From Sphingobacteriaceae bacterium UBA6709 (GTDB lineage Bacteria; Bacteroidota; Bacteroidia; Sphingobacteriales; Sphingobacteriaceae): a stretch of 58,401 bases of DNA. Positions within the stretch are counted from its first letter, which is position 1. Each line of letters opens with the position of its first letter. A program made the translations under genes and the position numbers. Location of the stretch: the NCBI GenBank assembly GCA_002454425.1, contig DKIV01000009.1, positions 38,426 to 96,826 on the forward strand. The letters are read 5' to 3'. The notes under the pieces are model-generated. The model saw only the letters and a program-made list of their open reading frames with translations. It was not told the DNA's origin and ran no database searches. Positions 18,614 to 27,262 of the stretch are shown here, piece after piece.

Positions 18614-19480
18614 TTACTGTTTTTTTGCTGTACTTTGAATATTTTGAGAGGAATCAACAGGTCTGAAGGGAGTAGCCGGATGTACCATTCGGCTACTATC
18701 TGCAGCGCTGTTCTTTTCACAAACTATTTGATTTGTATATTTTATATTTATTGTTTTATATTTCTCCCAACCCACTTTCGGCAATGCTTTTTGATAAAAA
18801 AGCCGCAGGTTATTCATCCTCACTGCCAACGAGTCGGCATCGCCTAACAAAATTATCTGGTTACCGACGCGGGGAATTAGCTGAATCTCCTTCTTCCCAT
18901 CCACAAATACCTGCTCTACCTGCTCTGACCATAAAGAATCCTTCTCAACAAAAAGGGCTACTTTAAAAAGATCCTTCGCCAACGCTGATCGCAGTGTGTC
19001 TACCCGACCGCTATAACTCTCATCGATCAGTCCATTTGCCACCAGCACGTGAGGCGTATAAGTAGGTGAAGTAGGAATCTTCATTCCATCCCGGTCAACA
19101 TAATAATCCTGATTATGCTTATTGTACACCCGCAATACCGGATCGCGCTGATCAATCTCCAGATGCACTACGCCATCCATATCACAATAGACTTTCGCGG
19201 CCCGTATATAGGGATTCTGCTTCAACACCGTTTCTATCTGATGGAAATTAATACCATCAACAAGTCTCCCATGCAGCTTGCCCGCACTTTCAAGAACAAT
19301 CCTGTTAATCTCCTTCCGATCAATAAAACTTGAAGTCCCGGGGATGAGGATCTTCACCTCCGTACATTTCATGGTATGCTTCTTCTCACTGATAAAACTC
19401 ATCAGCACCACCAGACCTGCCAGACAAAGAATCCAGCAACATAGCGAGAGCACCCTTTTCCAATTGATCGACTTAAGCAT
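18614..19480 (-). CDS. ftsQ: cell division protein FtsQ
   Basis: Bitopic divisome protein linking early and late division proteins. The 288 residues consist of a short cytoplasmic start, a membrane helix at about residues 9-29 (CCWILCLAGLVVLMSF), a POTRA-like domain (SSFIDRKEINRIVLESAG) and a beta domain. Divergence from proteobacterial FtsQ is high; position and architecture carry the call. Its first 8 bp overlap the end of murC. No ddl gene intervenes, unlike in Proteobacteria. Confidence 0.9.
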   Translation of the reverse strand: MLKSINWKRVLSLCCWILCLAGLVVLMSFISEKKHTMKCTEVKILIPGTSSFIDRKEINRIVLESAGKLHGRLVDGINFHQIETVLKQNPYIRAAKVYCDMDGVVHLEIDQRDPVLRVYNKHNQDYYVDRDGMKIPTSPTYTPHVLVANGLIDESYSGRVDTLRSALAKDLFKVALFVEKDSLWSEQVEQVFVDGKKEIQLIPRVGNQIILLGDADSLAVRMNNLRLFYQKALPKVGWEKYKTINIKYTNQIVCEKNSAADSSRMVHPATPFRPVDSSQNIQSTAKKQ

Positions 19481-20828
19481 GCATCAGCATCTTTTTAAGA
19501 GGTTCTACCAAAGTATCTATATCGCCGGCTCCTGCAGTAATAAGCAGTTCCGGACGTTTGCTTTTCAAAACATCCTGAGCTTCCTCAAGTGAGCACAGTG
19601 ATTTCTCGGGCGCGGTAACCTTTTTCAGGATCATTTCTGATGAAACCCCTGCTATCGGGAGCTCCCTGGCTGGATAGATATCAAGAAGAACAAGATCATC
19701 AACCTGACTTAACACCTCAGCAAAGCCCTCAGCAAAATCACGTGTACGCGAATAAAGATGAGGCTGAAATAACATTGTCAGCTTCTTCCCTGGATAAAGC
19801 ATCCTGGCCGCCCGCAAGCAAGCACGTAACTCTTCCGGATGATGCGCGTAGTCATCTATATAAACACAAGACTCATTTTTTACGATATACTCAAAGCGAC
19901 GCTTCACCCCCCTGAATGCCGCAATGGCATCCCTCACGAGCGCAGCATCAATGCCTAATCCCAACGCTACGCGAATAGCGGCGACAGCATTTTCAACATT
20001 GTGCAGTCCGGGCAAAGGCATTTCCACGTCATCAATAGATAACTCTTCCGATTTATAATCAAAATAGAAGCTTCCTTTTTCAACTCTGACATTTGTAGCG
20101 TACACATCAGCCTGTTCCGTTGCAGAATAACTTGTCCCTCCGTCCAAAAGCAACCCTTTGCGGCTGATAAGTCTTCCCCCCTCCTTGATCTGTGAAACAA
20201 ATAAGGAAAACGACTCAAGCACGCTGTCAGCACTGCCGTATATATCAAGATGATCGGGATCCGTAGCTGTGACGACTGCTACATCCGGGTGTAAAGTCAA
20301 AAAAGAACGATCGTACTCATCAGCCTCAACCACCACAACGTTATTGTCTCCAAACAAAACATTCGCATTATAGTTTGATGAAATACCCCCTAAAAATGCT
20401 GTACATCCGTAACCACTATGCTGTAACACATGAGCAATAAGGGTCGATGTTGTAGTTTTACCATGGGTACCCGCCACTGCAATCGTAAACATGCCCTTGC
20501 TAATAATACCCAGCACGGCCGACCGCTTTTTCATCTCGAAACCGCCGTCCTTGAAGAAATTCAAAATAGACGAGTCTCCCGGAATAGCAGGCGTATACAC
20601 GACCAATAAATCTGAAGCATGCTGACGAAAATCATTAGCAATCTCACCCTGCTCATCTACATATGTTACGGCGATACCTTCCTGCTCCAGACTATGTGTC
20701 AATGGCGTAGCTGTACGATCATATCCTGCAACCATGCACCCTCGCTTATTAAAATAGCGTGCAAGGGCACTCATACCGATGCCTCCAATACCTATAAAAT
20801 AAACCTTTTTGATATAATCCAATTCCAT
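19473..20828 (-). CDS. murC: UDP-N-acetylmuramate--L-alanine ligase
   Basis: Adds L-alanine to UDP-MurNAc, the first amino acid of the peptide stem. The 451 residues have the usual Mur ligase order: a Rossmann-like UDP-binding domain (FIGIGGIGMSALA, residues 11-23), the ATP P-loop GTHGKTTT at 120-127, DEYDRSF, and a C-terminal ligase domain with DDYAHHPEE. It overlaps ftsQ by 8 bp and follows murG by 5 bp. Confidence 0.97.
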   Translation of the reverse strand: MELDYIKKVYFIGIGGIGMSALARYFNKRGCMVAGYDRTATPLTHSLEQEGIAVTYVDEQGEIANDFRQHASDLLVVYTPAIPGDSSILNFFKDGGFEMKKRSAVLGIISKGMFTIAVAGTHGKTTTSTLIAHVLQHSGYGCTAFLGGISSNYNANVLFGDNNVVVVEADEYDRSFLTLHPDVAVVTATDPDHLDIYGSADSVLESFSLFVSQIKEGGRLISRKGLLLDGGTSYSATEQADVYATNVRVEKGSFYFDYKSEELSIDDVEMPLPGLHNVENAVAAIRVALGLGIDAALVRDAIAAFRGVKRRFEYIVKNESCVYIDDYAHHPEELRACLRAARMLYPGKKLTMLFQPHLYSRTRDFAEGFAEVLSQVDDLVLLDIYPARELPIAGVSSEMILKKVTAPEKSLCSLEEAQDVLKSKRPELLITAGAGDIDTLVEPLKKMLMHA

Positions 20829-20833
20829 AGCCC

Positions 20834-21931
20834 TTACAGCGCAATATTTAAAACCTCTCTGGCAATACTCTCATCAGCATCAGGCTTCGCGAGGCCGCCA
20901 ATCTTATCACTTAAATTCGAGCATAAAGCAGCATCCTGCAATACAGACATCGACAATGGTAGCAGCTCCTTTATCGCATTCACATCCTCGACCATTAAAG
21001 CAGCGCCCTCATCCACCAGTGAGCGGGCATTCTTTGTCTGATGATCCTCAGCCACATTTGGCGAAGGCACGAGAATCACAGGCTTTTTCACCATGCACAG
21101 TTCAGCGATAGTTCCGGCACCAGCCCGGGAGATGATCAAATCCGCAGCGGCATAAGCGTAATCCATGCGGTTCAAAAATTCCAGGATGCATATATTGCCA
21201 TTAGCAGTGTCACCTACTTCGTCCTTCACCCACTTATAATAATATTTACCGGTCTGCCATATAAGCTGTATATCTTCTGCCATATACTTATATATGGCTG
21301 CAAGCATACTCTCATTCAATGTTCCGGCTCCCAAACTTCCTCCTGTAAGAAGGATTGTTTTTTTATCTACCGACAGCCCGAAATGCTTCAAAGCCTCATC
21401 GCGCTTCCCCTCGATATCTACCGACTCTCTCCGGATCGGATTGCCGGTAATCATAATTTTATCAGCTGGAAAAAACTGCTCCATACCTTTAAAGGCAACG
21501 CAAATCTTCTTAGCCTTCACGCCTAAGCGTTTATTCGTCATTCCTGCATAGGAATTCTGCTCTTGCACTAGGTAAGGAATACCCTTTTTTCCGGCAGCAT
21601 ATAACAGAGGACCAGATGCATAACCACCAACACCAACAGCAGCGTCAGGCTTAAATTCACTGATAACCCGACGCGCCTTGCTCAGGCTCGACAAAATCTT
21701 AAATGGCAACAAAAGATTTTTTAAAATAGACTTACGTTGAAAACCCTGTATATCAAGCCCAACGATCTTATAGCCCGCGGCAGGTACTTTCTCCATCTCC
21801 ATACGTCCCTGCGCGCCAACAAAAAGAATTTCCGTCGCAGGATCAAGCCTTTTTAAAGCATTAGCAATGGCTATCGCAGGAAAAATATGTCCTCCGGTTC
21901 CACCGCCGCTAATGATAATACGTTTTGCCAT
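20834..21931 (-). CDS. murG: lipid II synthase MurG
   Basis: Adds GlcNAc from UDP-GlcNAc to lipid I at the inner face of the membrane, making lipid II. The GT-B fold has 365 residues. GGTGGHIFPAIAIA is at residues 10-23 and binds the acceptor diphosphate. LTGGSLGAGTLNE and SRAGAGTIAELCMVKKPVILVP are the donor-side signatures. It lies 5 bp upstream of murC and 13 bp after ftsW. Confidence 0.97.
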   Translation of the reverse strand: MAKRIIISGGGTGGHIFPAIAIANALKRLDPATEILFVGAQGRMEMEKVPAAGYKIVGLDIQGFQRKSILKNLLLPFKILSSLSKARRVISEFKPDAAVGVGGYASGPLLYAAGKKGIPYLVQEQNSYAGMTNKRLGVKAKKICVAFKGMEQFFPADKIMITGNPIRRESVDIEGKRDEALKHFGLSVDKKTILLTGGSLGAGTLNESMLAAIYKYMAEDIQLIWQTGKYYYKWVKDEVGDTANGNICILEFLNRMDYAYAAADLIISRAGAGTIAELCMVKKPVILVPSPNVAEDHQTKNARSLVDEGAALMVEDVNAIKELLPLSMSVLQDAALCSNLSDKIGGLAKPDADESIAREVLNIAL

Positions 21932-21944
21932 GTATGAATCTCCT

Positions 21945-23132
21945 TTATGCTAAGGCCGGCATTTCACCAGCAATCTCGTTTCCGTTCTTATCTGTCCTTT
22001 TTACTATTCCCGCTTTCAGCTCCTCATTATTTCTGCTAACGCTCAGAATGATACCGAAAGCAATACTGGTAAACAATATCGACGTTCCTCCCATGCTCAC
22101 CAGAGGTAAGGGCACCCCGGTTACCGGACCCAAGCCAACGGCTACCGCCATATTTGCAAAAGCCTGTATGGTGAGCGAGAAGGATAAGCCCGCGGCTAAC
22201 AGAGCGCCAAAAGCTTTAGGACTCGCCGTCACTATCAGAATACATCGATAAAGAAATACCAGATAAATAATCACCAATATCAATCCTCCCACCAATCCAT
22301 ATTCTTCAATAATCAGCGCATACACAAAGTCCGAATAAGGATGCGGCAAATAATTTCTCTGAGTGCTATTACCGGGTCCCTTTCCAAAAATACCACCAGT
22401 GGCGATCGCGATCTTTGCCTGATTTGACTGAAACGCCTTATCTGGGTCAGCTTTTTCAGGATGCATATACGTTTGTATACGCGAATAATATGTCTGGCGG
22501 CGTGGACCAAAAAAGATGACCCCCAGTAACAAAAACAATCCAGCGAAGCATACAGCGGATATTTGCTTAATGCTGATACGTCCTATTATTAACAACAAAA
22601 TACTTACCCCAAAAAGCATCAATGCTGTGGAGAGATTTGCCAACGCTATCAACAAAAACACAATACTTACTGAACCCATAATGGGGAGGAAAGCCTTCTT
22701 TACATCCTTAATATTATCCTGCTTCTTGGTCAACGTACGCGCCAGATAAGTTATCAGCGCAAGCTTCGCCAAATCGGAAGTCTGAAACGTCTGATTAATG
22801 ATCGGGATAGTCACCCAACGGCTTGCATCATTAACATTATTACCAAAAAGCAATGTGAAGGGCAACAAAATAATTGTCGCCAGCATCAGAATTTTCGATA
22901 TACCCCCGTAATACCTGTAATCCAGCTTATGCGAGAAATACATAAGCGCAAAACCTCCTACAATCATCGACAGATGTTTTACAAGAAACTGTTCAGCCGA
23001 CTTGTCCTGCTTATAGGCAATAGTTCCGGTTGAGCTATATACCGCGAGCAATGACAACACCGATAGAAAGATCACAATCAGCCATATCCAGCGGTCGCCT
23101 TTGGTTTTGCTAAGTATTCTGTTAACATTCAT
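21945..23132 (-). CDS. ftsW: SEDS-family peptidoglycan polymerase FtsW
   Basis: Multi-pass membrane glycosyltransferase that polymerises lipid II at the septum with FtsI. The 395 residues have about ten hydrophobic helices and the SEDS loop ATGGIFGKGPGNSTQRNYLP with the following HPYSDFVYALIIEE, which marks FtsW/RodA. Placement between murD and murG argues for FtsW over RodA. The start is the first ATG, before a basic, then hydrophobic, N-terminus. Confidence 0.95.
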   Translation of the reverse strand: MNVNRILSKTKGDRWIWLIVIFLSVLSLLAVYSSTGTIAYKQDKSAEQFLVKHLSMIVGGFALMYFSHKLDYRYYGGISKILMLATIILLPFTLLFGNNVNDASRWVTIPIINQTFQTSDLAKLALITYLARTLTKKQDNIKDVKKAFLPIMGSVSIVFLLIALANLSTALMLFGVSILLLIIGRISIKQISAVCFAGLFLLLGVIFFGPRRQTYYSRIQTYMHPEKADPDKAFQSNQAKIAIATGGIFGKGPGNSTQRNYLPHPYSDFVYALIIEEYGLVGGLILVIIYLVFLYRCILIVTASPKAFGALLAAGLSFSLTIQAFANMAVAVGLGPVTGVPLPLVSMGGTSILFTSIAFGIILSVSRNNEELKAGIVKRTDKNGNEIAGEMPALA

Positions 23133-23168
23133 GGGCCATAGATTACAGGTGTCTGAATTACTTGTTAT

Positions 23169-24548
23169 TTAGAGGCTCTTTACAGCCTCCTTAAACTGTT
23201 CACCACGATCTTCATAGCTTTTAAAAAGATCGAAGCTGGCACAGGCTGGCGATAACAAAACCGTATCTCCTTTAGTTGCCAGATGATAGCCTATTTCTAC
23301 CGCTTCACGTGCTGAAAATGCATTCACAAAAATCTCTACATCATCTTCAAAAGCATCGTAAATGCGGCGATTATCTTTGCCGAGACAAATAATTGCCTTT
23401 ACCTTTTTCTTTACCAACTCTTTCAACATGGAGTAATCATTACCTTTATCCACTCCCCCCATGATCAAAACAACATCAGTGTTCACGCTCTCCAGAGCAT
23501 ACCATGTAGAATTTACGTTAGTAGCTTTAGAGTCATTAATAAAGGTAATTCCCGAAATGGTTCCCGCGTTTTCAAGCCGATGAGGAACATTCTTGAAATC
23601 GCCCATGCTCTCACGGATCGTATCATTTCTAAGATCCAGAACCTTCGCTGTGATTCCGGAAGCCATAGAGTTGTAAATGTTGTGACGTCCCTGCAGGACT
23701 AATTCGTTGATTGACATCGTAAGTACTTCTGTTGTGTTTGTGTTAATAATAATTTTTTCAGACTCCAGCCATGCTCCACGCTCCAATGAACGTTCTATAG
23801 AAAAAGGCAATAGCTGAGCGTTTATCTTCATCTCGTCAAGATATTTCAACGTTTCAGCATCGTCAGCACAATAGATGAATACATCATCCGGACGCTGATT
23901 CTGCGCAATGCGAAACTTTGAACGAGCATAATTCTCCATTTTATAATCATACCGATCCAAATGATCGGGTGTTATGTTCAGCAACACGGCTATATCGGCG
24001 CGAAACTCGTACATATCATCAAGCATAAAACTTGACAACTCCAGTACGTAGACATCATAGTCCGCCTCCGCCACCTGCCAGGCGAAACTTTTACCTATAT
24101 TTCCCGCCAGCCCTACATTCAATCCAGCCTTGCTCAACATATGCCAGGTAAGCGAAGTCGTGGTAGTCTTTCCGTTTGAACCTGTGATACAAATCGTTTT
24201 CGCGTTTGTAAATCTGCCGGCAAACTCTATTTCAGATATCACTGGTATTCCCGCTGTGCGAAGCTTTTTTACCAGAGGCGCTTTCTCGGGAATTCCCGGG
24301 CTCTTTATAACCTCCTTCGCCTTCATGATACGTTCTTCCGAATGGTGTCCTTCTTCAAACTCAATACCACGCTCCAGCAGAACCTCACGATATTTAGCGG
24401 TAATTTCGCCAACATCTGACACCAGCACATTATACCCCTGCTTCCTGGCCAGAATAGCGGCCCCTGTGCCACTTTCGCCAGCACCAAGAACTACTATTAA
24501 CTCTCCTGCAGCGCTCTGCTCCTTTTCGATATCAACCATGCTACTCAT
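23169..24548 (-). CDS. murD: UDP-N-acetylmuramoylalanine--D-glutamate ligase
   Basis: Adds D-glutamate to UDP-MurNAc-L-Ala. The 459 residues include LGAGESGTGAAILA near the start, the ATP loop GSNGKTTTT near residue 123, NITPDHLDRYD, and INDSKATNVNSTWYAL typical of MurD. A second in-frame ATG three codons on could be the true start. It lies 4 bp after mraY, so the two are translated as neighbours on one transcript. Confidence 0.97.
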   Translation of the reverse strand: MSSMVDIEKEQSAAGELIVVLGAGESGTGAAILARKQGYNVLVSDVGEITAKYREVLLERGIEFEEGHHSEERIMKAKEVIKSPGIPEKAPLVKKLRTAGIPVISEIEFAGRFTNAKTICITGSNGKTTTTSLTWHMLSKAGLNVGLAGNIGKSFAWQVAEADYDVYVLELSSFMLDDMYEFRADIAVLLNITPDHLDRYDYKMENYARSKFRIAQNQRPDDVFIYCADDAETLKYLDEMKINAQLLPFSIERSLERGAWLESEKIIINTNTTEVLTMSINELVLQGRHNIYNSMASGITAKVLDLRNDTIRESMGDFKNVPHRLENAGTISGITFINDSKATNVNSTWYALESVNTDVVLIMGGVDKGNDYSMLKELVKKKVKAIICLGKDNRRIYDAFEDDVEIFVNAFSAREAVEIGYHLATKGDTVLLSPACASFDLFKSYEDRGEQFKEAVKSL

Positions 24549-24552
24549 CTGA

Positions 24553-25794
24553 TTATCTTAACTTCAGCGTTACAATCGTCAGAATCGCGAGAATAACACC
24601 AATGATCCAAAAGCGCGATACAATCTTCGCCTCATGATACCCACGCTTTTGGTAATGATGATGAAGTGGCGACATCAGGAAAATCCTGCGTCCTTCACCA
24701 AAGCGCTTCTTCGTATATTTAAAGTACGAGACCTGCAAAATAACCGACAGATTCTCCACCAGGAAGATGCCGCATAAAATAGGTATCAGTAATTCTTTAC
24801 GAATCATGATGGCAAAAGCAGCGATAATACCCCCTATCGCTAAGCTTCCCGTATCTCCCATAAACACCTGCGCCGGGTATGAATTATACCATAAGAAGCC
24901 AACGCAGGCACCCGTAAATGCCCCGGCAAACACCACCAGCTCGCCGGAATTAGGGATATACATGATGTTGAGATAATTGGCCGTAATGGTATTCCCCGAA
25001 ACATAGGCCAGAATAGCCAGCGTAAGTCCTATGATTGCCGAGGTGCCCGTGGCGAGTCCATCGATACCATCCGTTATGTTGGCACCATTAGATACCGCCG
25101 TAATAATCACAATGACAATAAGCAGAAATACTACCAGCGTATATTTCTCATAACCGTCACCCATGAAGCTTAAAAATTTAGCATAGTCAAGCTCATTATT
25201 CTTAAAGAAGGGGATATTGGTACGGGTTGACTTTAAATTCTGGGTGAAATAATACGAATCTCCTTTCTGATGCACCTCCAACGGACTACTGTTCGTTGTT
25301 GGCAACGACACCTGCTGACGTACTACAATATTCGGGTTGAAATACATCGTCCAGCCAATGATAACCGCCAGCACTACTTGACCCAGGATCTTAAACCTGC
25401 CCGCAAGGCCTTCCTTATCTTTCTTAAAAACCTTGATATAATCGTCAACAAATCCAATAGCTCCCATCCAAACCGTTGTAACGATCATCAGAATTACATA
25501 AACATTGGTAAGTCGGGCAAACAGAAGTGTAGGCACAAGTATACCTAACAGAATAATTACCCCGCCCATCGTTGGCGTACCCTGCTTCTGCATCTGTCCT
25601 TCCAGGCCAAGATTCCTTACGGTCTCTCCCACCTGCTTGGCACGCAAAATCTTTATCAATCTGCTACCATATATTGTGGTAAACAACAGCGAAAAGATAA
25701 TAGACATGCCTGTCCTGAACGAGATATACTGAAATACCCCCGCTCCCGGAAAGTCGTATGCCTTATCAAGCCATGTAAATAAATAATATAACAT
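24553..25794 (-). CDS. mraY: phospho-MurNAc-pentapeptide translocase
   Basis: Membrane enzyme that moves phospho-MurNAc-pentapeptide to undecaprenyl phosphate, making lipid I. At 413 residues it exceeds the roughly 360 of E. coli, because an extra hydrophilic loop (about residues 160-215) is inserted after the third conserved block, as in other Bacteroidota. Conserved sites are GFVDDYIKV, NITDGIDGLA and the His-rich MSPLHHHYQKRG near the C-terminus. It lies 4 bp from both murE and murD. Confidence 0.97.
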   Translation of the reverse strand: MLYYLFTWLDKAYDFPGAGVFQYISFRTGMSIIFSLLFTTIYGSRLIKILRAKQVGETVRNLGLEGQMQKQGTPTMGGVIILLGILVPTLLFARLTNVYVILMIVTTVWMGAIGFVDDYIKVFKKDKEGLAGRFKILGQVVLAVIIGWTMYFNPNIVVRQQVSLPTTNSSPLEVHQKGDSYYFTQNLKSTRTNIPFFKNNELDYAKFLSFMGDGYEKYTLVVFLLIVIVIITAVSNGANITDGIDGLATGTSAIIGLTLAILAYVSGNTITANYLNIMYIPNSGELVVFAGAFTGACVGFLWYNSYPAQVFMGDTGSLAIGGIIAAFAIMIRKELLIPILCGIFLVENLSVILQVSYFKYTKKRFGEGRRIFLMSPLHHHYQKRGYHEAKIVSRFWIIGVILAILTIVTLKLR

Positions 25795-25798
25795 CTAT

Positions 25799-27262
25799 CT
25801 ATGCAGTTATATGTAATTGTTCTCCTAAAACTTTCTTATCATCAAAAGGATACTTAATCCCCTTGATGTCCTGATACTTCTCATGTCCCTTCCCGGCCAC
25901 AAGCACAATATCACCGGCCTCAGCCATGTGACAAGCCGCCTTTATAGCTTCAAGCCTATCTAAAATAGTTAATACCTTACGGCGATTACCCGCGGAAATA
26001 CCTTCTTCCATCTCCGTGATAATTTGCTGAGGATCCTCAGACCTTGGATTATCCGAGGTTAAAATCACCTTATCGCTCCAGTCACAAGCCACCTGAGCCA
26101 TTACCGGACGTTTTGTTCTATCGCGATCACCGCCACAGCCCAAGACTGTTATCACTTGCTCAGTACCCTTGCGAATGGCATGGATAGTACTTAGCACATT
26201 TTGCACCGCATCCGGTGTATGCGCGTAATCAACGATACCGATGACACCCTTGGAATTTGCCACATATTCGAAACGACCTTCGGCACCCGACAAACGACTC
26301 AATACCGTCAATACCTTCTGTCGATCCTGATCCAAAAGATTCGCTGCCGCGTATACCGCCAGCAAATTATAAGCGTTGAACGTTCCTGCAAGCTTACACC
26401 ACACCTCCTGTCCCTCCACGTCAAGTAGCAGGCCGCTCAGCTCATTTTCTATGATCTTAGCCTTAAAGTCTGCCGCGTTCTTCAAAGAATATGACTTCTT
26501 ATATGCCTTTGTATTTTGCAGCATCACCATGCCATTCTTATCATCAGCATTCACCAGCGCGAAAGCGTTCTTTGGCAGGCGATCAAAAAAAGCCTTCTTA
26601 GCCTCCAGATAAGCCCTGAACGTCTTGTGGTAATCCAGGTGATCATGTGTAAGATTCGTAAAGATGCCGCCGGCAAAAGTCAAGCCTGCGATACGATGCT
26701 GCGCTACGGCGTGTGAGCTTACTTCCATAAAGCAGTAATCACAGCCTACCTCAACCATTTCCGCGAGTAACGCGTTCAGACTCACCGGATCAGGAGTCGT
26801 ATGAGTTGAAGCAACGACGGTATGATGAATATGATTCTCAACTGTTGAAATCAATCCCGATTTATAGCCAAGCTCTTCAAACAAACGGTATAGTAACGTG
26901 GCTACCGTGGTTTTTCCATTAGTTCCAGTCACTCCTACCAGGCGCAATCGTCCTGATGGATTGGTGTAGAAATTGGAAGCGATAACTCCCAAAGCCACCG
27001 ATGAATCCTCCACCTGCACATAACATACGCCATCGACAAAAGCCTCAGGACGTTCATCAAAGACAATCACTTTTGCCCCCAAGTCAATCGCTTTCTCAAT
27101 GAAAGCATGACCATCTACCGCCACTCCTTTTACCGCAACAAACAAACTTGAAGGCGTCACCTGACGCGAGTCAAAACAGATCTTCTCAACCTGCATCAAG
27201 TCAACACTGCCGAAAAACTCCAGCACATCAACCCCATTCAACAATTCGTCTAACCTTCTCAT
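25799..27262 (-). CDS. murE: UDP-MurNAc-tripeptide synthetase MurE, meso-DAP type
   Basis: Adds the third residue of the stem peptide. The 487 residues contain the ATP loop GVTGTNGKTTVATLL near residue 109, LTHDHLDYHKTF, and a C-terminal domain with TSDNPRSEDP. The DNPR motif is the recognised mark of enzymes using meso-diaminopimelate rather than lysine, which agrees with dapA at 11690. Its start overlaps the ftsI stop by 4 bp (ATGA type). Confidence 0.97.
   Translation of the reverse strand: MRRLDELLNGVDVLEFFGSVDLMQVEKICFDSRQVTPSSLFVAVKGVAVDGHAFIEKAIDLGAKVIVFDERPEAFVDGVCYVQVEDSSVALGVIASNFYTNPSGRLRLVGVTGTNGKTTVATLLYRLFEELGYKSGLISTVENHIHHTVVASTHTTPDPVSLNALLAEMVEVGCDYCFMEVSSHAVAQHRIAGLTFAGGIFTNLTHDHLDYHKTFRAYLEAKKAFFDRLPKNAFALVNADDKNGMVMLQNTKAYKKSYSLKNAADFKAKIIENELSGLLLDVEGQEVWCKLAGTFNAYNLLAVYAAANLLDQDRQKVLTVLSRLSGAEGRFEYVANSKGVIGIVDYAHTPDAVQNVLSTIHAIRKGTEQVITVLGCGGDRDRTKRPVMAQVACDWSDKVILTSDNPRSEDPQQIITEMEEGISAGNRRKVLTILDRLEAIKAACHMAEAGDIVLVAGKGHEKYQDIKGIKYPFDDKKVLGEQLHITA

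Noticed and set aside
18614..19480. Missing ddl or ftsB as a disruption of the dcw cluster
   Set aside because: Absence of ddl and ftsB from this cluster is normal for Bacteroidota, so it is not a sign of rearrangement.
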